A stretch of 64,000 nucleotides of DNA from Alkalimarinus sediminis (GTDB lineage: Bacteria; Pseudomonadota; Gammaproteobacteria; Pseudomonadales; Oleiphilaceae), in contig NZ_CP101527.1 of the NCBI RefSeq assembly GCF_026427595.1, positions 3,467,001 to 3,531,000 of the forward strand, written 5' to 3'. The position numbers and the translations under genes were made by a program. A model generated the notes under the pieces. It saw only the letters and a list, made by a program, of their open reading frames with translations, was not told the DNA's origin and did not search any database. This document shows, piece after piece, positions 29,894-39,611 of this stretch. Each line of letters opens with the position of its first letter. The first letter of the stretch is position 1.

Positions 29894-30382
29894 TTAATCT
29901 TTCTTTCTACCTTCCATTTTTTTCATACGTTTTTCCATTAGTGTCTGCATCTCCTGCTTTTGCTCTGCTGTTAATATGGCATAAACATCCTTCCTGACCT
30001 TCGCAAACGACAGCATTTTGGCTTTCACTTGAGATGCAACAACATCTGCCTGAGCTTCGACCTTAACCATAAACTCTGGGTCATCAGGGTTCAACATCAT
30101 CATCTCTTTTCTCATTTCACGTCGAGAGGTTTTATTAGCTTTGCTGTCGGCTTTGGCACTCTTTAAAATTTCTTTAAGCTGGATCTCTTGCTCGTCGGTC
30201 ATATCAAGTTTATCCGCTAGGTGTTCCATCTTTTCATAATGGCGTTCACCGCGATCATGCTTGTCTTTGCCGAACCAACCGGCATCAGCATTTGCTGCGC
30301 CTATGGTAAATAACCCTGCAGCCAAGATTGATGGTAAAACAACTGCCATTCGGGTTCTTTTATTCGTCATCAGTTTTTTCAT
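29894..30382 (-). CDS. Spy/CpxP family periplasmic chaperone-like protein
   Basis: 162-aa periplasmic protein of the Spy/CpxP family, which binds misfolded proteins and, for CpxP, restrains the sensor CpxA. Signal peptide ending near ANADA; the charged helical body has two LTxxQ-like motifs (LDMTDEQE and LTAEQKQE). It is divergent from a cpxRA-like pair, with CpxR-box matches in between, so Cpx-controlled expression is likely. Methionine- and lysine-rich C-terminus (MEKRMKKMEGRKKD). Confidence 0.85.
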   Translation of the reverse strand: MKKLMTNKRTRMAVVLPSILAAGLFTIGAANADAGWFGKDKHDRGERHYEKMEHLADKLDMTDEQEIQLKEILKSAKADSKANKTSRREMRKEMMMLNPDDPEFMVKVEAQADVVASQVKAKMLSFAKVRKDVYAILTAEQKQEMQTLMEKRMKKMEGRKKD

Positions 30383-30705
30383 GTTAATGTCCTACCTTGA
30401 TTGTTGATATTAATCACCGCTTTCAAACTCCGCTGCGTACCAAATGGTAACGAGTTGAAAGCTGCGTTTTGAATACGAAACCAGTTTACCAAGCCAGATG
30501 TAAAGCAACGTTTAGGGGGTGTAAAGAAGATGTAAAGATAGAGTGTAGAGGCCTTTACAGAGCATGGCCTATGCTAGAATCAAACTTGTATTTAACAGAA
30601 AAACCTAAAAGAGTAGATTTTCTACAGCGCGATGATGACCAAATACAAGCGTTTTTTTAGTCTGAATACGAATGAAACCAAACCACTACTATTTGATGAT
30701 GCATT
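30383..30705. promoter_or_regulatory. divergent regulatory region between spy-like and cpxR-like genes
   Basis: 323 bp without a convincing gene. It carries a CpxR box at 30521-30536 plus another GTAAA at 30500-30504. A 63-aa open frame across it overlaps these sites and has no family features. Confidence 0.7.
30521..30536 (+). promoter_or_regulatory. CpxR box
   Basis: GTAAA-N6-GTAAA (GTAAAGAAGATGTAAA) matches the CpxR consensus of two GTAAA half-sites. It lies between a Spy/CpxP gene and a CpxRA-like operon, as expected for autoregulation. Confidence 0.75.
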
Positions 30706-31422
30706 ATGACGAACACTCAACAGCAACTACTACTCGTTGAAGATGATTCTGAAATCAGTGAACTTTTAGTCACCCTGTTATCAAAAGAAGGCTTTAACAT
30801 CAGTTGCGCCTTTGATGGAGATAGCGGTTTGGATAAAGCGCTGCAACACCATTTCGATTTACTGATATTAGACATTATGCTCCCAGGCCGTGATGGGCTT
30901 GAAGTATTGCGGGAACTGCGAAAAACCAAAAACACTCCCGTATTAATGCTAACCGCCAGAGGGGATGATATTGATCGCATCGTTGGGTTCGAAATGGGAG
31001 CAGACGATTACTTGCCAAAACCATTCAACCCTCGCGAGTTAGTGGCGCGCATTAAAGCCATTTTAAGACGTGTAGGGTTAGATCAAGCAGAACCATCTGG
31101 CAAAAAATCTCCCACCCTATCAACCGGCGATATCGAGATCAGACCTCAGAGTAGACAGGTATTTCGTAACTTTGAGGAGATTGAACTTACAAACGCCGAA
31201 TACAACATTCTGGTTGAGCTATTAAATCATCAAGGGGAAGTAATCGAAAAGGCAACGCTAACCGAGCGAGCACTGGGAAGAAAGCTCACTATGTATGACC
31301 GCGCCATTGATATGCATGTCAGCAATCTCAGAAAAAAACTTGGAGACACTACCGAAGGGCAACCTCGCATTAAAACTATTCGGGGTGTGGGTTATTTATT
31401 TCAGGGTGTTGAAGGAGCATAA
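30706..31422 (+). CDS. cpxR: OmpR-family response regulator, CpxR-like
   Basis: 238-aa regulator. The receiver has the phospho-acceptor Asp in LLILDIMLPGRDG, the switch residues (LMLTARGDD) and Lys in YLPKPFNPRE. A C-terminal winged helix (about 130-236) ends IKTIRGVGYLFQ. Followed 8 bp later by its kinase. CpxR identity is supported by the CpxR box and the Spy/CpxP neighbour; it should control envelope-stress genes. Confidence 0.87.
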   Translation: MTNTQQQLLLVEDDSEISELLVTLLSKEGFNISCAFDGDSGLDKALQHHFDLLILDIMLPGRDGLEVLRELRKTKNTPVLMLTARGDDIDRIVGFEMGADDYLPKPFNPRELVARIKAILRRVGLDQAEPSGKKSPTLSTGDIEIRPQSRQVFRNFEEIELTNAEYNILVELLNHQGEVIEKATLTERALGRKLTMYDRAIDMHVSNLRKKLGDTTEGQPRIKTIRGVGYLFQGVEGA

Positions 31423-31429
31423 CCGCCAA

Positions 31430-32923
31430 ATGAATAATCAACAGGCAGAGAACCGTATCATCCCCAAAAAGCATCACAGGCTATTCCTGAAGATCATGGG
31501 CGTATTCTGGGCCACGCTCATCTTGACGACCATTGCCAATATCACCATCACCTCTCAAATCAGCAATATTGAGCATAAAGCCGATAAAGTCAGAAGCCAA
31601 ATTGAAAGCCTTGCCAATGACGGGGTCACCATCTACGAAACGTCTGGTAAAAAAGGCCTTAATAAGTGGTATGAGCGTATTTATGACGATTATGAAATTA
31701 GAGCGGTTCTCTATCTTCAAAGTAAACACGGCATCAAACAAAAACGCCAAAAATTAGGTTCTCCGATACGTCGAGACCGGGACGATGACCACGACAAGCA
31801 CGATGATGATGACCATAAACGGGACGATACGTCCGAAGCTCCCGTTTATAGCGCCCGTGATCAGAAAGGGCCAGAAAAAAGCTACGTTAAACAACATTTC
31901 GATTTTCGACGCCCGCCCATCAATACTCGAGTGTCGATCATATCGCCCAATGGAGATCGCTACCTGTTCAAACTATTACCATCTCCCTACTTGCACAAAG
32001 AGCTAGGGTCACCAAGTGAGTATCGCTGGCTTCGTCTGAGTGTCACGTTAGCCATCGTCCTGCTAGCCTCTCTATGGTTAAGCCGCCATGTCGTTAAACC
32101 CGTAATTACGCTCAAACAAGCCAGCCAGAGAATGGCAGGTGGTCAACTGTCAACTCGAATAGGAGACGCGATTGGCGCCCGAAAAGACGAACTGGGAGAG
32201 CTAGGTCGCTCATTTGACGATATGGCAGAGCAGCTAGAAAAGATTATCACTGGCCAAAAGCAGCTGCTAAGAGATATCTCTCACGAAATAAGAACCCCCC
32301 TCACCCGCCAACGAATCGCTATCGACTTAGTTAGGGAGCATCTGGAAGACAATCCGGCATCCGAGAACTTACTCAATAAAATCGAAGCCCAAAACAATAA
32401 ACTCAATGAGTTAATCGAGAACCTGCTAACACTCAACCGACTCAACGATGGCGCTAGTCAGCTAACCATAGAAACCGTCGATTTAGCCTCATTGATTAAC
32501 GAGCTGGTTGAGGATGCTGAAATAGAAGCCAGCACCAAGAAAATAACCATCATACAGCAGGGGCTTGAGGCTGCAGATGTTAAAGGTAATCGATTATTAC
32601 TGGCGAGAGCGTTTGAGAATATCGTCGGGAACACCCTTAAGTACAGCCCCGAAAACGCTATTGTCTCGGTCGATATATCAACAGCGGATAACGGTATTAT
32701 TATCGAAATTGCTGACCAAGGACCAGGGCTTAGTAAAGAAGAAATTAAACAGGTATTTACTCCGTTTTACAGAGCTGACAATTCGCGCACCCATTCAACA
32801 GGCGGTTATGGCCTTGGGTTGTCGATTGTTAAAAAGGTGGTTGATTTACACAACGGTGTAATTGAGCTCCATTCACCCGATACGGGAGGGCTTTGCGTTC
32901 GGGTTTATCTTCCTATCTCATAA
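31430..32923 (+). CDS. cpxA: envelope-stress sensor histidine kinase, CpxA-like, with an Asp/His-rich periplasmic stretch
   Basis: 497-aa membrane kinase. First helix about 22-42, periplasmic sensor about 43-200, second helix near 205-225, HAMP, HisKA with the acceptor in DISHEIRTPLTR, and an ATPase domain (NTLKYSPEN, GYGLGLSIV). In the same operon as the CpxR-like gene. Unusual: the periplasmic part (roughly residues 112-133) contains a run rich in Asp and His (RDDDHDKHDDDDHKRDD), which could bind metal ions. The start at MNNQQAENR is chosen over an upstream frame overlapping the regulator. Confidence 0.85.
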   Translation: MNNQQAENRIIPKKHHRLFLKIMGVFWATLILTTIANITITSQISNIEHKADKVRSQIESLANDGVTIYETSGKKGLNKWYERIYDDYEIRAVLYLQSKHGIKQKRQKLGSPIRRDRDDDHDKHDDDDHKRDDTSEAPVYSARDQKGPEKSYVKQHFDFRRPPINTRVSIISPNGDRYLFKLLPSPYLHKELGSPSEYRWLRLSVTLAIVLLASLWLSRHVVKPVITLKQASQRMAGGQLSTRIGDAIGARKDELGELGRSFDDMAEQLEKIITGQKQLLRDISHEIRTPLTRQRIAIDLVREHLEDNPASENLLNKIEAQNNKLNELIENLLTLNRLNDGASQLTIETVDLASLINELVEDAEIEASTKKITIIQQGLEAADVKGNRLLLARAFENIVGNTLKYSPENAIVSVDISTADNGIIIEIADQGPGLSKEEIKQVFTPFYRADNSRTHSTGGYGLGLSIVKKVVDLHNGVIELHSPDTGGLCVRVYLPIS

Positions 32924-32993
32924 TCTGTCATAAACAGTTCTGCCCTACCACAAAGGGTGTTTACGCAGCGATTGTCGCGCTCACTGTTAAGTG

Positions 32994-33716
32994 CTAATGA
33001 TCAAATACATAGCCTACCGAGCGCCTGCTTTTGAAGTACTCCGGGTGTTTGGGGTCATCTTCAAAGTATTTGCGAAAGCGAGCGACAAAGTTATCGACAG
33101 TTCGGGTCGTCAGGCTTTTTGAGAAGCCCCAGGCGGTTTCGAGTATCTCGCCTCGGGAGAGGACTTTTCCACGATTCGCGATAAACATTCTGAGCAGCCG
33201 TAGCTCTTGCTCAGTTAGCGATACTTCCTGCCCTTTGCAAAACGCTAGTGCCTGTTTGAAATCAATCTTGTTGCTCCCAAATGAGTAGCTATCCAGTGAC
33301 TCTACTGGGGCTGAATCGGGCTCGGGTTTTAACCAACTATCTCGTTTAAGCAAGCGATCAATGCGTAGTAGAAATTCATCTAAATTAAACGGCTTGGAGA
33401 GGTAGTCATCAACACCGTTGGCCAATCCGTTTACACGGTCTTCAGCAGAGCCTTTTGCTGACAGAATAAGTATGGGTAGGCGCTCATCTTCGAGTCGAAT
33501 GCTCTTTAATACGGTAATGCCATCAATACCTGGCAACATAATATCGAGCACAACCAAATCAGGCTGCCAATGTTTCCAATCGCTTAACCCTGCAGGACCA
33601 GTCTCAGAAATTTTAACATCATAACCCTGAAGCTGAAGGTTAACCCTTATACCTTCAGAGATATGCCGCTCATCTTCAACTACTAAAATACGCTTACGCG
33701 GTGTTGGCTTATCCAT
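32994..33716 (-). CDS. OmpR-family response regulator
   Basis: 240-aa two-component regulator, receiver Asp in LVVLDIMLPGIDG, Lys in YLSKPFNLDE, and a C-terminal winged helix ending FKSRRSVGYVFDH. It begins 4 bp after the kinase gene stops, so the two are one operon in the order kinase, regulator. Its target is unknown. Convergent with the CpxA-like gene, with a 70-bp gap. Confidence 0.92.
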   Translation of the reverse strand: MDKPTPRKRILVVEDERHISEGIRVNLQLQGYDVKISETGPAGLSDWKHWQPDLVVLDIMLPGIDGITVLKSIRLEDERLPILILSAKGSAEDRVNGLANGVDDYLSKPFNLDEFLLRIDRLLKRDSWLKPEPDSAPVESLDSYSFGSNKIDFKQALAFCKGQEVSLTEQELRLLRMFIANRGKVLSRGEILETAWGFSKSLTTRTVDNFVARFRKYFEDDPKHPEYFKSRRSVGYVFDH

Positions 33717-33720
33717 TGTC

Positions 33721-34689
33721 TTAGGTTCGCTCTCGCAGTTTACTAATAGGTAGGGTTACCAAAAATGTTGACCCTTGTCCTTTACCGCCACTTAACACTT
33801 TAATCTTGCCGTTATGAGCCGCAACAATATTTTGCACCAGATAAAGCCCTAACCCACTCCCCTTTGCTGACATGAGATTGGAGTCGCCGACCTGATAAAA
33901 CTTTTTAAAAATCTTCTGGCTCTGAGAGCGCTCTATGCCTATACCGTTGTCAGTAAACTCAATAGTGATGGCTTGGGTTGTTTTCTTAAATTGAACCGTT
34001 AACAACGGCTCCTTTGACTCATTATATTTAAAGGCATTGGTTGCCAAATTAATGAGTAGCATCTCAAACAATGAAGGGTTTAACGCAATCTCATAGTGCC
34101 CGCTTTGGGGCGGAACGACCGTCACTAAACCGCCTTGAAATAAGTGTGCATTTTGCTGATAAAAAGACGATACAAACGCTACCACATCTTGCTCAACAAA
34201 CTTACCCTTGAAAGGTTTACTCTCAATACGACCAAGGTCCAGAATGTTAGTAATATTCTCAGTTAAACGATGAACATCCTGCAACATATAGCTCACAAAC
34301 TTTTGTTGATCTTCTTTACTCAAATCATGTTTCTGAAAGGTTTCCAAATAGAGCTTTAAGGAAGTCACGGGGGTTTTGAGTTCGTGGGTGAAATTATTGA
34401 TGAAATTGTTCTGCAGGCGATAGAGCTGCTGCATTTTCTGATTGTATACGAAAGTCATCGACAACCCCGTTAGAATCATCCCGACTAGCAACGACAATAC
34501 CACAATGACCATGGCAGTCTGAGACTCAAAAACTTGTCTAGGGTCGATACCAAATTTTAAGACGACCTCATCTAAACCACTACTGATTTCAATATACCAG
34601 TAGATATAAAGTACAAACGAAGAGACCAAAGCGACAATAGAGAAGATAAAAATAAAGATCGCATTCGGCATTAGTTTATTTCGTTTCAC
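33721..34689 (-). CDS. sensor histidine kinase with short periplasmic loop
   Basis: 322-aa kinase. Two helices (about 10-32 and 58-80) frame a short periplasmic loop of about 25 residues, so it probably senses the membrane or a partner rather than a bound ligand. HisKA acceptor in FTHELKTPVTSL, N box NLATNAFKYNE, G boxes DNGIGIERS and GSGLGLYLV. GTG start with GAGGGACG upstream. First gene of the pair with the regulator downstream. Confidence 0.9.
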   Translation of the reverse strand: MKRNKLMPNAIFIFIFSIVALVSSFVLYIYWYIEISSGLDEVVLKFGIDPRQVFESQTAMVIVVLSLLVGMILTGLSMTFVYNQKMQQLYRLQNNFINNFTHELKTPVTSLKLYLETFQKHDLSKEDQQKFVSYMLQDVHRLTENITNILDLGRIESKPFKGKFVEQDVVAFVSSFYQQNAHLFQGGLVTVVPPQSGHYEIALNPSLFEMLLINLATNAFKYNESKEPLLTVQFKKTTQAITIEFTDNGIGIERSQSQKIFKKFYQVGDSNLMSAKGSGLGLYLVQNIVAAHNGKIKVLSGGKGQGSTFLVTLPISKLRERT

Positions 34690-34911
34690 GCACGTCCCTC
34701 AAAAAAGAAGACTTATGTAAAAGTTTTGTAAAAGCACCCGCCTATGCGGTACTTGATCAAGTGGTTCTACAGCTATTACAGCAAAATACCATCACAATAT
34801 AGCGCAACTAATAGCAAGGTATAGCGATACTGCTTTTAGAAGTCTTTAGGCAACATATGTCCTTAAGCAGCATCGGAATGATAACACGGGTTACAAGGGG
34901 GGTACTCCAAA

Positions 34912-35562
34912 GTGGTAAAATCTCAAGAAGCATTTAATTTTTACTCGCACCTAGCAGGCATGATTGCCGCAGTCGTCGGCACGATATTTCTAGTGAACCT
35001 AGCCACGGGTTCAGCCTCAATGCTCGCAACCGCATTGATTTATGGGCTTTCGGTTACATTCTTATTTTCAGCAAGTTCTCTCTACCACATGTTTAAAAAA
35101 CAAGAGAATGAGCTCTCGTTTTGGCGCAAGATGGATCGACTCGCCATTTTCTTTATGATTGCCGGCTCCTATACACCTATCTGCTACTTCTTTTTAGATG
35201 AAAACTGGCGTCTGCCGATGATCGCTATTCAGTGGGGGTTGGTAGCCTTTGGCGTTTGCTCGCAACTATTCTTCCCTCGTGCACCCAGAATGATCTATGC
35301 CGTTATCTTTTTAATTATGGGCTGGATGTTGGTCTTCCCGATGCAGCATGTACTTAGCATTATGACGTCTGAACAGGCGACACTGCTCTTTGCGGGTGGT
35401 ATAGCATTTACCATTGGCGCGATTGTTTATGCCATCAAAAAGCCGTTGATGCTTCCTGGTGTATTTAGCTTTCATGAGCTATTTCATGTCATGGTGTTGA
35501 TTGGCGGGGCTTGCCACTATGCGCTTATCTATAGTGCCTTTTCAGGGGCTGCTGTCGCCTGA
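34912..35562 (+). CDS. PAQR/hemolysin III family membrane protein (TrhA-like)
   Basis: 216-aa protein with seven predicted helices. Metal-site motifs of the family are seen: SASSLYH, KMDRLAIFFMIAGSYTP and FSFHELFHVMVLIGG. Bacterial members influence membrane fluidity and fatty-acid homeostasis; hemolysin activity is a historical label. GTG start. The stop overlaps the following hydrolase start (TGATG), implying coupling. Confidence 0.9.
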   Translation: MVKSQEAFNFYSHLAGMIAAVVGTIFLVNLATGSASMLATALIYGLSVTFLFSASSLYHMFKKQENELSFWRKMDRLAIFFMIAGSYTPICYFFLDENWRLPMIAIQWGLVAFGVCSQLFFPRAPRMIYAVIFLIMGWMLVFPMQHVLSIMTSEQATLLFAGGIAFTIGAIVYAIKKPLMLPGVFSFHELFHVMVLIGGACHYALIYSAFSGAAVA

Positions 35563-36506
35563 TGAATAGCAACCTAATAAATACTGAGGGCGAAAAAACG
35601 ACTCCGGTGTTGTGCCAACAGTTGCTCGACCAAGAACTGCAGCGATTTGAAGCAGACTATCAGCATCACTACCTTGAAGGTGAGACAAAGCCCAAGGCCA
35701 TCGGTAAGCCATACTTATTGCATAACCCCGAGTCGGCTCGGGGAGTATTGCTTATACATGGTTTGATGGCAGCACCTGAGGAAGTTAGGGAGTGGGCTGA
35801 CTTTCTGTTCTCGAAAGGCTATACCGTTTACGCCCCCAGAATGGCAGGGCACGGTACGTCAGCAGATGATTTGTCTAAACGCCAAATGGATGAGTGGGTT
35901 GAATCGGTCAACAGAGGTCACGAGATACTTAAAGCCTGCTGTGGCCACATCATCGTAGCAGGGTTTTCAACCGGTGGAGCCGTCGCACTCCATCAGGCGA
36001 CCACTAAGCCTGGTGAGTTCGAGGCGCTAATCAGTATCAGTGCGCCTCTTAAATTCAAGAAGTTCTCAGCCCACTTTGCCCGCCCTGTGAACAACTGGAA
36101 TCGGGCGTTGAAGCGACTGGACTCAGTCACCCCCTCCGCTATTAGCACAGCTCGATTGCGTAAAGAGTTTGTTACCAACCATGCAGACAACCCACATATT
36201 AATTATCTACGCTGCCCCGTGAGTAGCATTGTTGAAATCCAGCGTTTAATGAAAGGTGTGCAGCAAAACCTGGCATCTCTATCGATTCCTACACTTGTCA
36301 TTCATGGAACACACGACCCAAAAGTTGATGTGAAGAGTAGTCGTGAGCTATTTAAGCAATTACCTGATGGGCGTAAGTACTATAGGGAAGTCGACTTTCA
36401 TTTACATGGCATTATCAGAGGGAAGATTGCTCAGCAGGTGTTTCATGAGGTGGGTGAGTTTTTAAGTAAAAAATCGCGGCATAGAGCCGATCCTGCAAAT
36501 GGGTAA
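35562..36506 (+). CDS. alpha/beta hydrolase (carboxylesterase/monoacylglycerol-lipase-like)
   Basis: 314-aa hydrolase. Nucleophile elbow GFSTGG, oxyanion-region LLIHGLMAAPEE, acid Asp in THDPKVD, and catalytic His in FHLHGIIR. It resembles thermostable carboxylesterase/monoacylglycerol lipases that act on short-chain esters. No signal peptide. Overlapping start with the PAQR gene suggests a shared lipid-related role, which is inference. Confidence 0.87.
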   Translation: MNSNLINTEGEKTTPVLCQQLLDQELQRFEADYQHHYLEGETKPKAIGKPYLLHNPESARGVLLIHGLMAAPEEVREWADFLFSKGYTVYAPRMAGHGTSADDLSKRQMDEWVESVNRGHEILKACCGHIIVAGFSTGGAVALHQATTKPGEFEALISISAPLKFKKFSAHFARPVNNWNRALKRLDSVTPSAISTARLRKEFVTNHADNPHINYLRCPVSSIVEIQRLMKGVQQNLASLSIPTLVIHGTHDPKVDVKSSRELFKQLPDGRKYYREVDFHLHGIIRGKIAQQVFHEVGEFLSKKSRHRADPANG

Positions 36507-36633
36507 CAAACCGATATCATAGTAGGAGCAGCATTTTTACGCGAAGGTGGAAATGACAACGATGAAAGGAGTAAATAGTACCGAAAGGTCAGTTTTGAGT
36601 AAGCAGGTCGTCGTTTAGTTTGAGGGTAAATAG

Positions 36634-36648
36634 AAGGCGCTGCGCCTT
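36634..36648. other. small palindrome between convergent genes
   Basis: AAGGCGC-T-GCGCCTT between the hydrolase and the solute-binding gene. Could serve as a weak transcript end for either; no U-tract. Confidence 0.35.
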
Positions 36649-36660
36649 GAACCGGGTAAG

Positions 36661-37503
36661 CTAGTACTGAGGCTCAACAACCGTATACTGTTGGCTCTCG
36701 GTGTAACGATTGAATATATCAGCCAACTCACCGCTCATTCGAATAAGGTCAATAACTTTCCATATCTCCCAAGCGAGGTCTGGATTGTCTCGGTAAAACT
36801 GTTTAGAAAAGGCAATGTAATATGGCTTGCTGACAACCGCAGGAGTGGCTTTCTCGACAGTCATGCGTTTCGACGTATCAAGTGCTCTTATTTCGGCATC
36901 AATCATATTGTCTAGGCCAACAAGCGCATCAATTCTTTTCGCTAACAGTAGCTGAACCAGTTGAGCATCACGGTCAACCTCAAGTAACTGATGGCCTCGC
37001 TTTCGAATATTATCGGTAATAGAACCACCTCGAATCACACCAATAAGGATTGGCTCTTCTGATGCTTTAACAATACTCTCGCCTGTCCACTGCAGAGGTG
37101 CACCTTTTAGCTTATAAAGAGAGTATGAACGATTGGAGATACTATAGTTAGGGTCAGGTAATGATTGACCTTGCTCTATGGGGTAGGCCACAAAAGCCTT
37201 TCTCTCATCTTTGTAACTAAAGTGAAACCCGCCATCAAGCTTGCCGGTCTTTACATTTTGTACCACTCTAGCCCAAGGTTGTTTCAATATATTGAATTTC
37301 ACCTGGGTTCTTTTTTCTATCAGTTTGAGAATCTCTATAGTCACACCTGGGCGTTCTATCGAGATTTTTTCATCACCATATACATAGGGTGGGTCGTCAT
37401 TGATCCCCGTGGCAACAGTCACCTCTATCGCGCCCACAGGTATGACGTACAACATTAAAGTGCATAACATCAAACCATAATAGCGTTTGTTATCGATAGA
37501 CAC
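36661..37503 (-). CDS. periplasmic solute-binding protein, family 3
   Basis: 280-aa secreted protein of the same broad family as the one at 6830. Signal peptide ends near PVGA-IEVTVATG. The body has the family motif PYVYGDEKISIERPGVTIEI and the KQPWARVVQNVKTGKLDG segment. No transporter genes adjacent, so an orphan binder or sensory partner. GTG start. The ligand is unknown. Confidence 0.8.
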   Translation of the reverse strand: MSIDNKRYYGLMLCTLMLYVIPVGAIEVTVATGINDDPPYVYGDEKISIERPGVTIEILKLIEKRTQVKFNILKQPWARVVQNVKTGKLDGGFHFSYKDERKAFVAYPIEQGQSLPDPNYSISNRSYSLYKLKGAPLQWTGESIVKASEEPILIGVIRGGSITDNIRKRGHQLLEVDRDAQLVQLLLAKRIDALVGLDNMIDAEIRALDTSKRMTVEKATPAVVSKPYYIAFSKQFYRDNPDLAWEIWKVIDLIRMSGELADIFNRYTESQQYTVVEPQY

Positions 37504-37613
37504 GGAACAAAGGCTCCCCTGTCATTGAGGTTAGAGTTACCCCCCATCCACCTTAAAAAGTATAGCTCAATCTCACCCATAGCGTCAGAATAAAATATTT
37601 TATTGGCCAAGCG

Positions 37614-39611
37614 CTACTGAGTCTTCTTGGCAACTAACAGTTCATGAGGCTTAGTCGCATTACTCAACAGTGTTTCGGATACAAAAATCTTCTCAAAGTC
37701 GCGTAATAGCTGAGGCTCGCCTTCGCCTAACTTATGCTGGTATATTGCATCAAACGCCAATACATTTTTTACATATCGTCGCGTTTCATCATAAGGAATG
37801 GTCTCTACCCACACCTCGATTGGCAGGGCAGCGGAAGATTTTATCCACTTCTTCACTCTATGAGGGCCTGCATTATATGCAGCCGTCGCAAGTGCTCTGT
37901 TATTGTTAAAACGTTCATACATCGCTGCAAGGTATGTTGAACCCAAGGTGATATTTGATTGTGGGTCATAGAGTGAATTTTTGGACAGTTTCAACCCGAT
38001 TTTTTTAGCGGTTTGTCGTGCCGTTGCAGGCATCAGCTGCATCAAGCCTCTTGCGCCAGCACCTGATTTTACATTTTCAGCAAATGCGCTTTCTTGCCGT
38101 GCAATGGCAAACAACCACGAAGACTCAAGGTTCACTTGCTTGGCGGCCCTCATAAAGGCGTCTTTATGAGGGGTTGGAAACCGAATGGATAAATCGTTCC
38201 AATGATCAGCCGCTATTACCGCCGTAATCGCCTTATTGTGCCAACCCCATTGGTAGGCCAGTTTTGCCAGGAGCATAAGCCCTGCCTGGTTCTCTTTATC
38301 TCGCGCTAAGTATTGCCACTCTCGCTTTGCTGTATGGGTATGACCAATGTTGAGAAACTCTCTCGCCCGATCAATTTCAGGTACCTTCCCAAAGGTCTCA
38401 TAGGCATCAAGCTCAATGGGTAAGGGCGCATGCGTTAAGGTGAGCGGTTTGTTTAAAAACTCAGCGGCCAAGAAACCATAGTAGCTGCGTGTATCGGCTA
38501 GCTTTTCAAACTGTATTTGGTCTAGCCGAGGCACATCAAGCTGCAATGCTAAATAGGCCTTATGTTTCCAATAGTGCCACTTTTGTCTCATCCCATCGGT
38601 TTTTTCAAGCGCTCGAATCCACTTGAGGACTGAGCCCCAATCTCGGTTTCGCAGACTCACTCGAATCTGCCATTCAAGTACCTCACGGGAGTGACTCGCC
38701 ACCTGCGAGCTTTCATCAGTAGGCAGTGATGCTAGTAAGCTAGATGCTGACTCATCATACTGTCGAGCAAGCCCCAAATAGATTCTTTTTTCTAACTCAA
38801 CCACCTCTGCTGGCGTAAACTCAAACCGACTATTGTGTTTATTCCAATAAGTCAGCGCCGCATCTGGTCGCCGCCGAATGCGACGTTTTATTCCATGGGC
38901 TACGACCTCTTTCATATAAGGGTTGTCTGTCGGAAATAGCTTGGTACTCGCCAAAATATCAGGGTTTTTATGTACCCAGATCATCGTCGCAGCAGCCTTA
39001 TGCTGATCGCCTTTTAGAAAATTACTCGCATAACTCGCTAACGATGTATGCCCCCTACTCAGCGCCAGCTTTACCCGTTCATAGGCATAATCCGGTTTAA
39101 AATATGACGATTTGATCCAAATTCTAAACAGTGGATCACAAGCTTTTGGTGCCGAACCACTGATAGTCCAGGCGTCTGCCGTTAACCCTAGAGCTTTATC
39201 TTGCTCTCCTGATCGATATAGCGCTCTCAGGTAGTAACAGTTAAGGGTGCGGGATTGCAGTGTCTCATCATAGTGTTGAAGGAACATATCCCATTCACCC
39301 CGTTTGGGTAGACTGAGCAGCCATTCGTATTTCAAACGATTACTAATGGACTGATCTGGGTAATGTTCTAAAAAAGCCTTTATGCCGTCGGTATCTTGAT
39401 ACTTCCCGTGCCGAATACGCTCGTACTCTAAATAGGGGCTTAGAACATAGTCCGAAATAGACTCACTCAGTGACTTAAAAGTATCGACCTTCCCTTCATT
39501 AAGGGCGTCAAGTGCGGCCAAGTAAGTTTGCTGAGTAGTATTCAGTTGCGCCGCCAACGAAAATGGCAACAAGATGGCAACAATGGTCAGTAAAGTACGA
39601 TATTGGATCAT
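37614..39611 (-). CDS. slt: soluble lytic murein transglycosylase Slt70
   Basis: 665-aa periplasmic enzyme cleaving peptidoglycan to 1,6-anhydromuropeptides, which feeds the recycling route that AmgK/MurU serve. Signal peptide MIQYRTLLTIVAILLPFSLA, a superhelical U-domain (about 25-430), a linker, and the catalytic SLT domain with Glu507 (ARQESAFAENVKSGAGARG) and GLMQLMPATA. AGGGACG precedes the ATG. Transcribed alone. Confidence 0.95.
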   Translation of the reverse strand: MIQYRTLLTIVAILLPFSLAAQLNTTQQTYLAALDALNEGKVDTFKSLSESISDYVLSPYLEYERIRHGKYQDTDGIKAFLEHYPDQSISNRLKYEWLLSLPKRGEWDMFLQHYDETLQSRTLNCYYLRALYRSGEQDKALGLTADAWTISGSAPKACDPLFRIWIKSSYFKPDYAYERVKLALSRGHTSLASYASNFLKGDQHKAAATMIWVHKNPDILASTKLFPTDNPYMKEVVAHGIKRRIRRRPDAALTYWNKHNSRFEFTPAEVVELEKRIYLGLARQYDESASSLLASLPTDESSQVASHSREVLEWQIRVSLRNRDWGSVLKWIRALEKTDGMRQKWHYWKHKAYLALQLDVPRLDQIQFEKLADTRSYYGFLAAEFLNKPLTLTHAPLPIELDAYETFGKVPEIDRAREFLNIGHTHTAKREWQYLARDKENQAGLMLLAKLAYQWGWHNKAITAVIAADHWNDLSIRFPTPHKDAFMRAAKQVNLESSWLFAIARQESAFAENVKSGAGARGLMQLMPATARQTAKKIGLKLSKNSLYDPQSNITLGSTYLAAMYERFNNNRALATAAYNAGPHRVKKWIKSSAALPIEVWVETIPYDETRRYVKNVLAFDAIYQHKLGEGEPQLLRDFEKIFVSETLLSNATKPHELLVAKKTQ

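Noticed and set aside
30469-30660. 63-aa frame between spy-like and cpxR-like genes
   Set aside because: It overlaps the CpxR-box region and has no family features.
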